Assembly: GCA_025200525.1 (NCBI GenBank)
Contig: CM045763.1
Location: forward strand, 159,408,246-159,472,245
Direction of reading: 5' to 3'
Source of the DNA: Camellia lanceoleosa
Lineage: Eukaryota; Streptophyta; Magnoliopsida; Ericales; Theaceae
DNA: 64,000 bases
Shown here: in pieces, positions 21,810-32,397 of the stretch
Position numbering within the stretch: position 1 is the first letter of the stretch
Layout of the letters: every line of letters begins with the position of its first letter
Program-made: the position numbers and the translations under genes
The notes under the pieces: model-generated
Told to the model about the DNA's origin: nothing
The model's input: the letters and a program-made list of their open reading frames with translations, nothing else
Databases searched by the model: none

Positions 21810-23511
21810 GCAAAGAGATGAATCACAAGAAGCCAAGTCCTTGGCTTTGATTAAATTTTCAGCATTGGATGTAAAAGCAATAGTCCAGAAAGTTCAGGAG
21901 CAAGAGAGAGAGGCCATGATAATTGGCTGCAAACAGCAGCAGCAACAGGTCAGAGTCTTGACTCTTGGTAAATACTGTGCCTTGGACATAGAAACAAAAA
22001 TCCAGGAGATACAGGAAGAGGAAGCCTTGTGGACAGATTTTGTCTATGAGGAGGAGGGCAGAGATGTTGAATTAAAGAACCTGGGAGCAGAACCAAGCAT
22101 GAAGATTGCTTCGAAGGTGGAGGGAAGCAAAGAAAAAGCTTCAGGGAGTTCTCATGCACAAGACCCCTTAACAGAGATAAATTTAGGGGAAGGTTCTGTA
22201 CAGCAGCCCACCTACATAAGTGCGTGTCTGGATGTTCTGGATAGAGACCAGTTGTTGGTTGTTCTAAAGAAATATAAAGATTGCTTTGCATGGTCTTATA
22301 ATGAACTACCAGGATTGGATAGGTCATTGGTGGAACATAGGCTCCCTATGAAGCCTAATTTCAAGCCATATAAGCAGAAACCAAGAAGGATGAGTCCAGA
22401 AGTAATTCAGAAAGTCAAGGAAGAGATCCTCAGACTACTTAAGGCAGGTTTTATTAGGACAGCCAGGTATGTTGAATGGCTATCTAATATTGTGCCTGTA
22501 GTCAAGAAGAATGGTAAAATGAGGGTATGCATCGATTTCAGAAATTTGAATCTAGCAACTCCGAAAGATGAGTACCCTATGCCCATAGTAGATTTGCTGG
22601 TAGACAGTTCAGCAGGGTATCAAGTTTTATCAATGATGGATGGGCACTCTGGTTATAATCAAATCTGCATTGCAGAGGAGGATATCCACAAGACAGCATT
22701 CAGATGTCCTGGGAATATTGGCACCTTCGAATGGGTTAAGATGCCATTTGGCCTAAAGAATGCTGGGGCTACATATCAGAGGGCTATGAACACCATCTTT
22801 CATGACCTCATTGGAGGGTATTTGGAATGTTATATTGATGACATTGTAGTGAAATCCCAGTCCATGGAAGAACACCTGCTTCACTTAGAAGCAGCTTTTG
22901 AAAGAATGAGGAAGTTCAAGTTGAAGCTCAATCCTCTTAAATGTGCTTTTGGTGTAGCATCTGGAAATTTCTTGGGTTATGTTGTGCACAAGAAAGGAAT
23001 ACAGATTGATCAGAATAAAGCCAAAGCCATCATTGAAGCCAAACCCCCATCAAGTAAGAAAGAATTACAAAGGTTCCTTGGGCAGGTTAACTTTCTTCGA
23101 AGGTTTATTTCTAACACTGCAGGGAAAACTAAAGTATTTTCTTCCTTGTTAAGGCTGAAAGATGAAGAGGAATTTGTGTGGACAGCAGAGCATCAAATTG
23201 CTTTCGAAGGTATCAAAGCCTACTTGGCCAACCCTCCAGTGCTGATGCCACCAAAGGGTAATAAGCCCTTGAAGTTGTACATAGCTGCAGCAGAAGACTC
23301 ATTGGGAGCTTTCTTGGCCCAAGACAATGAAGAAGGCAAGGAGCAAGCTGTTTATTACCTTAGTAGGTTTTTAAATTCTTGTGAATGTAAATATTCAGCT
23401 GTTGAAAAGCTGTGTCTTGCCTTGTATTTTGCTGCAATGAAATTGAGATATTACCTTTTGCCTACAACTGTCTTGGTAATTGCAACTACATGTTATCTAG
23501 ACCTATGTTGA
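21760..23511 (+). CDS. Reverse transcriptase and first RNase H of retrotransposon 1
   Basis: 583-codon frame. RT motifs are in order: [37 protein letters not shown] and the catalytic YIDDIVVKS at about residue 357, then FLGYVVHKKG. The connection and Ty3-type RNase H region follows (YIAAAEDSLGAFLAQ, then YLSRFLNSCECKYSAVEKLC). The frame is lost near 23480 and resumes in the frame that began at 23412, so the polyprotein is split by a 1-nt change. The role is copying element RNA into DNA. Confidence 0.92.
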   Translation: MLMKRLSLEMTMMPGYRQRDESQEAKSLALIKFSALDVKAIVQKVQEQEREAMIIGCKQQQQQVRVLTLGKYCALDIETKIQEIQEEEALWTDFVYEEEGRDVELKNLGAEPSMKIASKVEGSKEKASGSSHAQDPLTEINLGEGSVQQPTYISACLDVLDRDQLLVVLKKYKDCFAWSYNELPGLDRSLVEHRLPMKPNFKPYKQKPRRMSPEVIQKVKEEILRLLKAGFIRTARYVEWLSNIVPVVKKNGKMRVCIDFRNLNLATPKDEYPMPIVDLLVDSSAGYQVLSMMDGHSGYNQICIAEEDIHKTAFRCPGNIGTFEWVKMPFGLKNAGATYQRAMNTIFHDLIGGYLECYIDDIVVKSQSMEEHLLHLEAAFERMRKFKLKLNPLKCAFGVASGNFLGYVVHKKGIQIDQNKAKAIIEAKPPSSKKELQRFLGQVNFLRRFISNTAGKTKVFSSLLRLKDEEEFVWTAEHQIAFEGIKAYLANPPVLMPPKGNKPLKLYIAAAEDSLGAFLAQDNEEGKEQAVYYLSRFLNSCECKYSAVEKLCLALYFAAMKLRYYLLPTTVLVIATTCYLDLC

Positions 23512-25442
23512 GGGGAAGAATTGGCAAGTGGATACTAGCCTTGTCAGAATTTCATCTGGAATATGTCCCTCAAAGGGCAGTAAAAGGGCAAGTTTTAGCC
23601 AATTTTTTGGCAGACCACCCATCTCAGACAGAGAGCCAAGAGATAATGGAACTTGGTATGGCCAGTGTTGAGCCATGGCAGATGTGGTTCGATGGGTCGA
23701 AAGCCAATGGGTTGATTGGAATTGGTGTTGTGATCAAGTCTCCACAAGGAATAGAAACCACCCATGGTTTCAGAGTGGATGAAGCTACCTGTTCCAATAA
23801 CCAGGCTGAATATGAAGCCTTAATTGTGGGACTAGAAATTCTTATTGGATTACAAGTTCATGCAGTTGACATATTTGGAGATTCTCAATTGGTGGTTAAC
23901 CAAGTGAAAGGAATTTTCAAGTGTCAAAGCATAAGTATTTTGCCATACTATGTTGTTGCATTACATCTGCTTTCTCAATTCCAGATAGCAAATGTGACTC
24001 ATGTCCCAAGATTCTTGAATGATAGGGCTAATGATGTGGCTCAGAAAGCTTCGAATTTCAAGAGAAGAGATAATACCCAAAGGGACATAAGCCAAACAAC
24101 ATATCAGAGATTAATACAACCTTTGAATAAAAGGAATGTGATCTTGGAGGTCAATCATAATGACTTACAAGAACAAGATTGGAGGCATCCAATACTGCAA
24201 TACTTGGCTGGTCCATCTTCGAAGGCCAGCAGGAGAATTAAATTGCAATCCATGCAATACATGATATATGGTAATGCTCTTTACAAAAGAGGGGGAGATG
24301 GCTTACTACTGGAATGCTTAGGCCCAAAAGAAGCATTAACAGCTATGGCTGAGGTTCATGAAGGCATCTGTGGTGCTCATCAGCCTGGTGTAAAGATGAG
24401 GTGGTTGCTTCGAAGGCATTCCTATTATTGGCCAACCATCCTTAAAGATTGCATAGAATATGCAAAGGGTTGCCAGGCATGTCAAAAGCATGGCACAATA
24501 AGGCATGTGCCTATAACTGACCTACATGCAGTAGTGAAGCCTTGGCCATTCAGAGGATGGGCCATGGATATGATGGGTAAAATACACCCACCTTCTTCGA
24601 AGCATCATTGCTTCATCCTAGTGGCCACTGATTACTTTACTAAGTGGGTCGAAGCTAAGCCATACAAGGCTGTAGACCAAACAGAGGTTATTGGCTTTAT
24701 TAAAGATTTGATCCATAGATTTGGCATCCCACAAACCATAACAGTTGATAATGGAACTGTGTTTGATGGGAAAATGGTGAAGTCTTTTGTGGCAGAGTTT
24801 GGAATTAGCCTTGTTAATTCCACACCCTACTATGCACAAGCCAATGGTCAAGCTGAGTCATCCAACAAATCCTTGAAAAAAGGAATACAAAAGGTCGTGG
24901 ATGATAATCCTAGGGATTGGCATAACCTATTGCTGGATGTTTTGTGGGCTTACAGAACTTCCCCAAGGTCAAGCACAGGAATTACTCCCTATGCCTTGGT
25001 GTATGGGCATGATGCAGTCTTACCAGTGGAGATTAATGTTAAATCCTTGAGGGTAAGATGTCAAGATCAGTTAAATCCTGAACAATACCATCAAAGTATG
25101 TGCTTGGAATTAGAGGGCATAGATGAAGCCAGAATTTTGGCATTAAATAGTATTCTTTTCCAAAAGAAGAAAGCAGCCAAGAATTACAATAAGAAAGTCA
25201 AACACATTGGCTTTGATGAAGGTGATTTGGTATGGAAGACAATACTCCCAATTGGGATTAAAAGCCATAAGTTTGGCAAATGGTCACCTAACTGGGAAGG
25301 ACCATATCAAGTTCACAGGGTTCTGCCTTTTGGAGCATACCATTTAAGAAATTTGAATGGTTATGTACATCCTAAAAAGATTAATGGCAGATATTTAAAG
25401 CCTTATTTTCCAACCATTTGGGAAACACAAGGGATAGAGTGA
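23412..25442 (+). CDS. Second RNase H and integrase of retrotransposon 1
   Basis: The effective start is near 23490. A second, cellular-type RNase H domain is marked by MWFDGSKANGLIGIG, NNQAEYEALIVGLE and FGDSQLVVNQ, the D-E-D pattern of the extra RNase H of Tat elements. The integrase has a zinc-binding H-H-C-C region (HEGICGAHQ ... CQACQKHG, about 24358-24490) and the catalytic core with D (AMDMMGK), D (TVDNGTVFDG) and E (NGQAESSNKSL). It ends at TGA 25440-25442. No chromodomain is seen. The stop lies 54 nt from the end of the convergent antisense gene. Confidence 0.92.
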   Translation: MSCLVFCCNEIEILPFAYNCLGNCNYMLSRPMLRGRIGKWILALSEFHLEYVPQRAVKGQVLANFLADHPSQTESQEIMELGMASVEPWQMWFDGSKANGLIGIGVVIKSPQGIETTHGFRVDEATCSNNQAEYEALIVGLEILIGLQVHAVDIFGDSQLVVNQVKGIFKCQSISILPYYVVALHLLSQFQIANVTHVPRFLNDRANDVAQKASNFKRRDNTQRDISQTTYQRLIQPLNKRNVILEVNHNDLQEQDWRHPILQYLAGPSSKASRRIKLQSMQYMIYGNALYKRGGDGLLLECLGPKEALTAMAEVHEGICGAHQPGVKMRWLLRRHSYYWPTILKDCIEYAKGCQACQKHGTIRHVPITDLHAVVKPWPFRGWAMDMMGKIHPPSSKHHCFILVATDYFTKWVEAKPYKAVDQTEVIGFIKDLIHRFGIPQTITVDNGTVFDGKMVKSFVAEFGISLVNSTPYYAQANGQAESSNKSLKKGIQKVVDDNPRDWHNLLLDVLWAYRTSPRSSTGITPYALVYGHDAVLPVEINVKSLRVRCQDQLNPEQYHQSMCLELEGIDEARILALNSILFQKKKAAKNYNKKVKHIGFDEGDLVWKTILPIGIKSHKFGKWSPNWEGPYQVHRVLPFGAYHLRNLNGYVHPKKINGRYLKPYFPTIWETQGIE

Positions 25443-25496
25443 ATACTATATGCAAAAACATAAGATTGCTCAAATGATATACAAAATATTGTGCTT

Positions 25497-28400
25497 TTAT
25501 AAAGAATCAAGTACATTATGCCACAAATTGGCCCAAAAATCATTACAATGCTTTAATTGTTTTTGTACAATAGCTTTCCTATTCCTAAGTGAAGGAAATA
25601 ATTGAATAGCTGTAGCCATGTCTTCTTTTCGATCAGTCAGCCCTTGGTTGGTGATGTGCAACTTGGTATCAGTTCGAACCAAGGCTTGGTTTACTGCAGC
25701 TAGCTCCTCTTCAAGCTGAGCTTTCCTCTCCAGCAGCTGGATTCGAAAGTGGGAGGTGGAGGAGTGTTGTTCCTTGAGCTTTGACACTTCAATATGCACC
25801 TGAGAAACAAAACTCTGGTCCTTAGCCAGCTTCTCATCCGCGGTCTTAGCAGCATGACAAATGTTGAGATAAAAATCAATAGTAGCTGCAGCCTGAGATA
25901 GATGACTTGAGACACTCATGCTAGACTGCTCAGCAATGTTACAGCATTGAAGGAACCCATTCCTGATGATAGGCCTTTGTAGAGCCTCGAAGGGGATCCT
26001 CGAAAAGGAAGTCAGCAGTTCTAAGCATGTGTCCAGATCTACTGAAGGTGCAAAAGGCTTGCTGCTGGAGGAAGGACTCTCGAAGATTTCCAGTAGGGAG
26101 TCAGCCAAGACTAATGGCTCAGCTTCAGCAGTGAAGGTGGGAGAAGTAGAGGGTATGTCGAAGAGACTAGCTAGTCTTCCTTCGAAGAAGTCTACCTCTT
26201 CCCTAGACATGAAAGGCATAGAGAGAGTTGTGGTGGAAGGCATAAAGGACTGCATGGGGATAGGAGAAATAGATGGAGCATCTTTGGCAGCCTCTATGGT
26301 CTTGGCCACCAGCGAATCAAGTGAAGAGGGGCTGGAAGTGGGCATTGGTGATGAACCATGAATTGAAGCACTACTAGCACCCTCTGTGGAAGAATCATTT
26401 GCCACTGGAAATGGAGCAGCAGTTGGAATTTCTATGAAGGAAGAAAGAAGAGCACGGCTCGAAGAAGAAGAAGACTGAGGCAGATTAAAAGCCAAAAAAG
26501 GGAGATACGGCTCTAAGCCAAGAAAAATAGACGTAGGGATGCTTGGGCTCAAAGAAGGTATATCGAATATGGGCCTGGGAAGTGGAAGCACTATTTGAAT
26601 AGTCTTCACATTCTGCATTTGATCAACCTCAACTGAAATTGTGGGAGGCTTCGCTGGAAAGATGAACACAGTGGTTGTTGCTGCAAGAGGAAGAAATATA
26701 AAAGTAATGTCAAGTCTCAATATTAAAGAATCGACAAGAAAAGAAAAAGCATGACAGAAATTACTTGTTTCAGAAGCACTGGCACTGTTGGGAGAGCTGC
26801 GGAGGGAATAATGTCCGGCAGTTTGTTGCCTTCTGACCATTTCCCTTTGCAATGCATCAGCAGCAGCAGCTTCCTCTCTTAAAATTCGTTGCTGCCGTCT
26901 CTTCTCAGACCTTTCAAAGACGACTATGGCCTTGGAATGTTCTTGTTCCACGGCTTTGGCAGCTGCTTCATGAAGAGGGTCTTCAACCAAGTCAGCAACA
27001 GAAACAGTCATCTTCTTCCTCTTCCTCCTTGGCGGTGATAATACTGATTCCTTTTCGATCTCCCTCTCTTCAATTTGGGGTTCAGATTCTTCAGAGGTAA
27101 GTTCTTTCCCCATTACTGTAGTGGTTGCCTCGAGAGGAGAGTGCTCGATTGTATCAGAAGGGGAGGCAGCTACGTTTTGCCTCTTGGTCCTTTGCAAAGG
27201 TACTTCTTGCTCTTGCTCAACTTCTGTCTCTTCTGCCCGAGATTCAGATTCCTCAGGAAGAAGGACTAGCTTCCTTTTCTTTTTCTGTTTTTATTTAAGA
27301 GTAGCTAAAGTGTCAGCTCTCTTGGGAGATTCTCCTTGTGAGGACCCTACATCAAAAGCATAAGTATAAGGGAAACAAACAAAAGATTCAAGAAAATAAG
27401 AGAGAAGAAGAACTTGAAGATACTTACCCTTCTTCGAAGCAGCTCTAGTAACTCTAGCTGAAGGGGGTGAGGTTGCAGGAGCAATGGTGGCAGCTTCAGG
27501 AAGAGTAGGAATGTTCTGAACTATTGTTGACTTAGCCTTCGAAGGCACTCCCAACCCTACCAGCAAATCATGAGGATGTGCAGATAGACGCACTTCCATA
27601 TTGACTGTCTACCAGTCCTGGAATCTTTTCAAAGCTAAGCCATAAGGAAGAAAGGGGACAAAGTGGAATTCACTCAATTCCTTCAGCAGTTTGTAGATTG
27701 CCGTCTCTAGCTTGGATTTGGATATTCTCAAGTCCCTAGCAGTAAGATGGACATTCGAGAGACTGCAGAGGGGAACTGGTATCCCTTGAGAGAGGCCAAA
27801 TTGCCGTGCAAACTGGGAAGGACAATACACCTCAGATATGCATTTGTAGGCTCGAGGGCTCAGGGTACCAATGAACAATTCCCTCGGTAGCAGTATAGAG
27901 GCCCACATGTCTTTGTGAGGTGAGGTGGAGCACTCTTTATCAGCCAGAAAAGTTTGCAACCAGGCTGGTCCTTTATTGGCTTCGAAGGGGCAAAAGAAGG
28001 AGACAGATGGAGAAATAGGAAGCTGGTGAAAGAAAGTAAAGTAGTAAGCGAAGGAAGCAGGATAGAGAGCAATCCTAGCATACTTTTTCCCATAAGTATT
28101 AGGATCCTGAACAAGGAATTTTAGGCACTTGGGGTGCAGGTCAGTGAAATAAGCAAATAGCCAGAGTTGGAGCACCCAGAGAGGACCTCCTTGGTTAACA
28201 TCAAGAGGTTTTTCACAGAATTGGGAACAAGCTCTGTAAACGTGACCTAACAGATAAGGGGCAAGAGCTATGTGTTGTTTCAGGACAAGTGCCTTCGCAA
28301 GTGGAGCAAACTCAGGCATAATCCTCTGAGATGAAGTGCAAAATAGAAACTTGCACAACCAATATAGAATAAAGGAAAACAACTCTCTATCTCTTACAGG

Positions 28401-29051
28401 GCCTTCCCGTTTATTATCAGCCTTTACAAAATCGCTATAAGAAGAGTTTAAGGTTGGAAGGGAAAATTTGACAGGGAGATCCGGGTAGTTAGGAGTGAAA
28501 GGAGAGCCATGAGGTGAAAGCCCTAAAAGATGGCAAATATCAAGAACGGTGGGAGCCATCATGCCGCACCGGAATTGAAAGAAATTAAAAGCTACATTCC
28601 AAAAGCATAAAGCAGCAGGAATCAAAAAGGGATCCTCAGGAATAATGAACCTGGAAAGGCGAAGAGCATCGAGGATACAGAGCTCTTGCAGGTCATCTTC
28701 TCTCTCAGGCACAACTCTGTCATACCATTCTTCCCACTCGGTCCTCAATGTCGGCCAGCAACGATGAGGACGATTCACCCTCCAGTTCCCCCAATCAAGC
28801 CCTTCTTCATAGAGAAGGAAATGATCCTCTAAACGAGGGTATAGAGCTGGGAGTTGAGCAGGAGCTTCCCGGAAAATAGGACCTAGGACGTACTCCTGCT
28901 TGTAGCTGTGGCGAGGAACGAAAAGACGTCCATCAATGGCACTTGACTCACCAGATGTTAACTTGGTAATTTCTTCATCAACACAATGTTTGAAAGCCAT
29001 GGTAGGACTAATACGGTCGCCAGCAAGTACTTTTAGAGAGGAGGAATCCAT
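25497..29051 (-). CDS. Antisense accessory gene A: plant mobile domain (PMD) protein
   Basis: One reading frame runs from ATG 29051 to TAA at 25497, interrupted by TAG 27609-27611 and TAA 27291-27293. The first 480 codons are a plant mobile domain (PF10536-like). Signatures include LDALRLSRFIIPEDPFLIPA, CFWNVAFNFFQFRCGMMAPT, VLDICHLLGLSPHG and LKQHIALAPYLLGHVYRAC. The rest is Ser/Glu-rich with a coiled-coil-like C-terminus. Two in-frame introns look likely: 27347-27427 (GTAAGTA...TGTAG, 81 bp) and 26681-26764 (GTAATT...TTGCAG, 84 bp). PMD proteins such as Arabidopsis MAIN and MAIL1 act in transposon silencing and genome stability. Here the function is unknown, and the two stops suggest decay. 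Confidence 0.8.
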
Positions 29052-30036
29052 TGGTATTAAGCAAAAGAGGAGCAGAGAGAAATCAGAAGAGGAAAGGGTT
29101 TGTAAAGAAGCAAATAATTTCAGAGTACAAAACGAGAGGGTTTTGAAAGCCTTTATGCCTGAAAAAGCATATCATAAGTCGTTAAGTGCTAAAAGTACGA
29201 ATATGAAGAGTTCCTCTCAATATTGATGCTTTTGGAGGGAAAATTCAGCCCAGATGTTGAGGCTAACTTCGAAGAAAACTATTTGACTTCGGAGCCAGAT
29301 TTTGGCGTCAGAAATCAAACAACAACGGCTTCGAAATACAGAAGTCAGCTTCGAAGCATACTACATGCTTTAGAATGTAAAATACTCAAGGAATGATTTA
29401 CTTCGAAGAAATCAAAGACCTTTAGTAGGTTTCTTGACAAAAGTAATACCCTTGAGGTAAAATTGGAGGATCCTCAAAGATATATTTGGGTGTTTGAAAC
29501 ATTAAGACCAATAGTTGGTTTGTATACACACACAAAATATTGTCTTTTCGGATTAGAACAAAGCAACCACAAGAGCAGTTTTTATATTGTTTAGAATATG
29601 AGCTGTTCTTCGAAGCAAAAATAGTCTATATTAATCATGATCATATTTTGGATATGATTAAGACAGGCTTCAAGAGAGAAGATTGTTAAATTCGAAGCAC
29701 CAATTCTGAACAAGAAGTTGATGATCATAATCCATAAATTGGAGAATTCGTCCCAACATCCTTATTGGAAGTTAAATTCGAAAGATAAGATTGTTAAATT
29801 CGAAGCATTGTTTCTAAGATGATATCAACCAAAACTGTCAATTTCATTCCATAAATTGGAAAAGTCATGTTGGTTCTTAGTGTTTTCAGTTTTAAACAAT
29901 TGAATTCATATTCGAAGGAAAAGATTGTTCAGTTCGAAGCTCTGGATTGGCTTTAAAAGGATAGAAACAGGATCAAACAGTGCCAAATTAAAGAATTCTG
30001 TTTATATTAAAGCCAAAGCTATTACATCAATTGACC
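29052..30036. repeat. Spacer with TTCGAAGC-bearing degenerate repeats
   Basis: This lies between the two antisense genes. From about 29640 to 29960 three degenerate units of roughly 110-130 bp share AAGATTGTTaAATTCGAAGC and ATAAATTGGA. TTCGAA occurs about ten times in the spacer. It may hold the promoter of accessory gene A and the 3' end of accessory gene B. Confidence 0.55.
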
Positions 30037-31545
30037 CTATTTAGGTATGAACTCAAGCTCATAAAAATAAGGAATAGAATAAATAACAAGATCATGGAAT
30101 TTAGTCCAACAATGATCAGTGAATTTTTGTTCTTTCTTTATTGTGTCTCCTATTTCTTCTAATGTTGGTTGTAGGAGTTGATGTGCCTTCACTTCATAGT
30201 AAAGCTCTTCAGCCTTTGTTTCGAAGGTTTCCTCTCTCAATCTTTGTTCCAATTCGTCCATGATCAGATCATCCCAATATGCAGAATCTTTATTCTTGAA
30301 GTTATTGAATTCTCCAATAAAGTTCTCTGCTTCGTATTGAGCATGAAGTCGCAGAGACAAAAGTTGATCCAAAGATTGCATAGTGACCTTAGAACTTCGA
30401 TGCCAATAGAGGAGCACTGGAAGTTGATCCAGGAACATATGAAGTTCGGCTTGAGCAACAGGATTAAGGACATGGCTCTTGGTCAGAATATCACATGCCC
30501 ATCGAAAATTCTTGAGAGGGATTTCATCCTCAAGAACATTGAAAGGCAAGTGTGAGAAAGCTGCGAGCAGAAGTTGAGCTTGTTTCCGATCAACTGGTGC
30601 AGGGGATAGTGAAGGTTGATAAGATGGAAAGACTTTATCCATGGAAAGGGCAAGCCTCAGCTTCTCTGTCCAGCAAAGTGCTAGCGGAGGAGAAGATGTG
30701 GATGCTTCCATTATGAGAGCTGGCACAGGAGCAGAAGGAACGAAGGCATTAATGTAATCAAGCCAATCAGAAGGAAAAATCTTCGCCTTTTGGGCTAAGA
30801 ACGATGGGTTGTACCCTTGTGCTTCCTCTGAACGCCGGGCAGGGGGCATTATCTTAGTAGGCATGGAAGATATGTGCCATGCTGCTAGAAGGTTCTCTTC
30901 CAAACTATGTCGATGATCAATGGGTGCATAAGGGTAGACCACTGAACTTCGAGCGCAAGAAGGGAACTCTAAAGGGTCAATGAACTCAACGAAATGATGG
31001 TTAATTCGCTCCCTTAATTCCCAGTTTGACCAGCCTGAAGCCCCGGAGGAAGTCGAAGCCACAGCTTCATCCCATGCAGAGGTCTGAGAGGAAGAGTTTT
31101 CCAAATCCATAGTTGCAACTTGCCAAATCAAAGGTTTGAGAGCAGATTGTTCAAGGTACGAGGAAGGGTTAGAGGAAGAACTTTCTGCATCTATATCTGC
31201 AAGCTTTTCGAACTGAAGGATTAAGGGCAATGTGTTCGTAGTCCAAAGGTTGGTGATTTGCAAAGGATTCCATGACCTGAATATAAACAGGTGGGAAAAG
31301 GTAGCTAATGAATGTGTGGAGATTCTTTCGAGGGGAAGCAGCATTACTCTATGACTCTTCGTATGCTTGATCAATGGAAGGAGAGGTTGATTGAGCCATA
31401 GTCTGTTCGAATGCTGAGGTGTTGGGATGTTCAACAGATTGAGAGTTAAAATGATCATCAAACAGATGACGGTTGTGTTTCCAGAATTTGGATTCCATAC
31501 ACGTTCTAAAGGCGCGGGAAAGTTGTAATCCACTAATATCGCCAA
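30037..31545 (-). CDS. Antisense accessory gene B, C-terminus related to gene A
   Basis: Uninterrupted 502-codon frame starting only 28 bp inside the 3' LTR. The true start may be the later in-frame ATG before MDLENSSSQTSAWDEAV, because the first 140 residues look less protein-like. I find no named domain. The region LLLAAFSHLPFNVLEDEIPL...FRWACDIL and the helical tail ending CWTKFHDLVIYSI align by eye with LELLTSFSRIPFEALQRPII...FLQCCNIA and FWANLWHNVLDSL in gene A. This suggests the two products share a C-terminal module by duplication. No PMD core is present. Function unknown. Confidence 0.65.
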   Translation of the reverse strand: MAILVDYNFPAPLERVWNPNSGNTTVICLMIILTLNLLNIPTPQHSNRLWLNQPLLPLIKHTKSHRVMLLPLERISTHSLATFSHLFIFRSWNPLQITNLWTTNTLPLILQFEKLADIDAESSSSNPSSYLEQSALKPLIWQVATMDLENSSSQTSAWDEAVASTSSGASGWSNWELRERINHHFVEFIDPLEFPSCARSSVVYPYAPIDHRHSLEENLLAAWHISSMPTKIMPPARRSEEAQGYNPSFLAQKAKIFPSDWLDYINAFVPSAPVPALIMEASTSSPPLALCWTEKLRLALSMDKVFPSYQPSLSPAPVDRKQAQLLLAAFSHLPFNVLEDEIPLKNFRWACDILTKSHVLNPVAQAELHMFLDQLPVLLYWHRSSKVTMQSLDQLLSLRLHAQYEAENFIGEFNNFKNKDSAYWDDLIMDELEQRLREETFETKAEELYYEVKAHQLLQPTLEEIGDTIKKEQKFTDHCWTKFHDLVIYSIPYFYELEFIPK

Positions 31546-31562
31546 GTATTGGGTATATTAGT

Positions 31563-31573
31563 GCGGGGGGTAA
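31563..31573 (+). other. Polypurine tract of retrotransposon 1
   Basis: GCGGGGGGTAA directly precedes the 3' LTR and would prime plus-strand DNA synthesis. Confidence 0.7.
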
Positions 31574-32392
31574 TGTTGGCTACATATTTTGTAAAAGCTA
31601 GTTACAGTTCGACACGTGGCAGAGTAAGGGTAACAAAGAGAGATGATTCAAGTCTTCGATCCTGAACGTACACGTGGCAATAAATATTGGTTCTCACATG
31701 ATCTGAGTAGCACTAGATCAATAACGAGATGCAAGGTGACGTGGCTTCTACGGTTACCCATTCAAATTCAAATACAAGAGGGAAGCTCAACTGCAAGTGA
31801 TGGCATAGTGGGACTACTTCTAAGGCAGCATGATCAGCGATCATGGAGGAGCAGTTCGACGGTTCGAAGTGCAGTTCGAAGGTCATCATGGACAAGTATA
31901 AATAGCGGGGAAGCCCCCAGAAAAGACCCCCAGACTCAGATCATACAAACCAGTCATTTACTTCATATATTTTCTTTTCCAGTCTTTTACATTTCCAGTC
32001 TTTAAATACCTGCACTTTAAATACCTGCACTTTAAATACCTGTTCTTTACAATACATGCACTTTAAATACCCGCACTGCACTTCGATTCATAGGAGTAGT
32101 TTCAAGTAGATTCAAGTAGATTGCTGTTGTAAACCTCTCAGAGGCTGAGTTTGGACCATTGTAAGTGTTCATTTTAATGAAATACTTCAATTGTTCTTCA
32201 TATTACTGTTATTTCTCTGAATTTCTCCTAAGTCAAGCCACCAGTAAAAGTCCTCTTCATTGAGGCTGAAAAGAACTAAAACACAATCGTCTGATAATTG
32301 GTTGGCAATTATAATTTCTGTAAGGACTGATTGATCCTTGCTGGCACGCTCGCATTTACAAAAATACCCTTCGAAAAGCCAAAAAGCCAACA
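31574..32392 (+). repeat. 3' LTR of retrotransposon 1
   Basis: 819 bp, TGTTGGC...GCCAACA, followed by target duplication GTACT. Its TATA box is at 31897-31904. Confidence 0.95.
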
Positions 32393-32397
32393 GTACT

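Larger units (their letters stand above)
16838..32392 (+). mobile_element. Retrotransposon 1: Tat-type Ty3/gypsy, 15,555 bp, with antisense accessory genes
   Basis: It has two 819-bp LTRs beginning TGTTGGC and ending GCCAACA, and 5-bp target duplications GTACT at 16833-16837 and 32393-32397. A primer-binding site follows the left LTR and a G-rich tract precedes the right one. The plus strand encodes gag, protease, RT, RNase H, a second RNase H and integrase in that order. The dual RNase H and absence of a chromodomain are features of the Tat clade (Ogre/Retand relatives). The minus strand between integrase and the 3' LTR carries two accessory genes. Gag-pol is broken by frameshifts and one stop, so this copy is not autonomous. 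The insertion lies inside a B3 gene, in the same orientation. Confidence 0.95.

Noticed and set aside
27285..27427. Alternative intron that would splice out the TAA at 27291
   Set aside because: An AACAG acceptor exists at 27285 but the join changes the reading frame, so it does not rescue the gene.
30037..31545. Accessory gene B as a retroviral envelope
   Set aside because: It is antisense to pol, has no signal peptide or transmembrane segment that I can see, and resembles the C-terminus of gene A instead.
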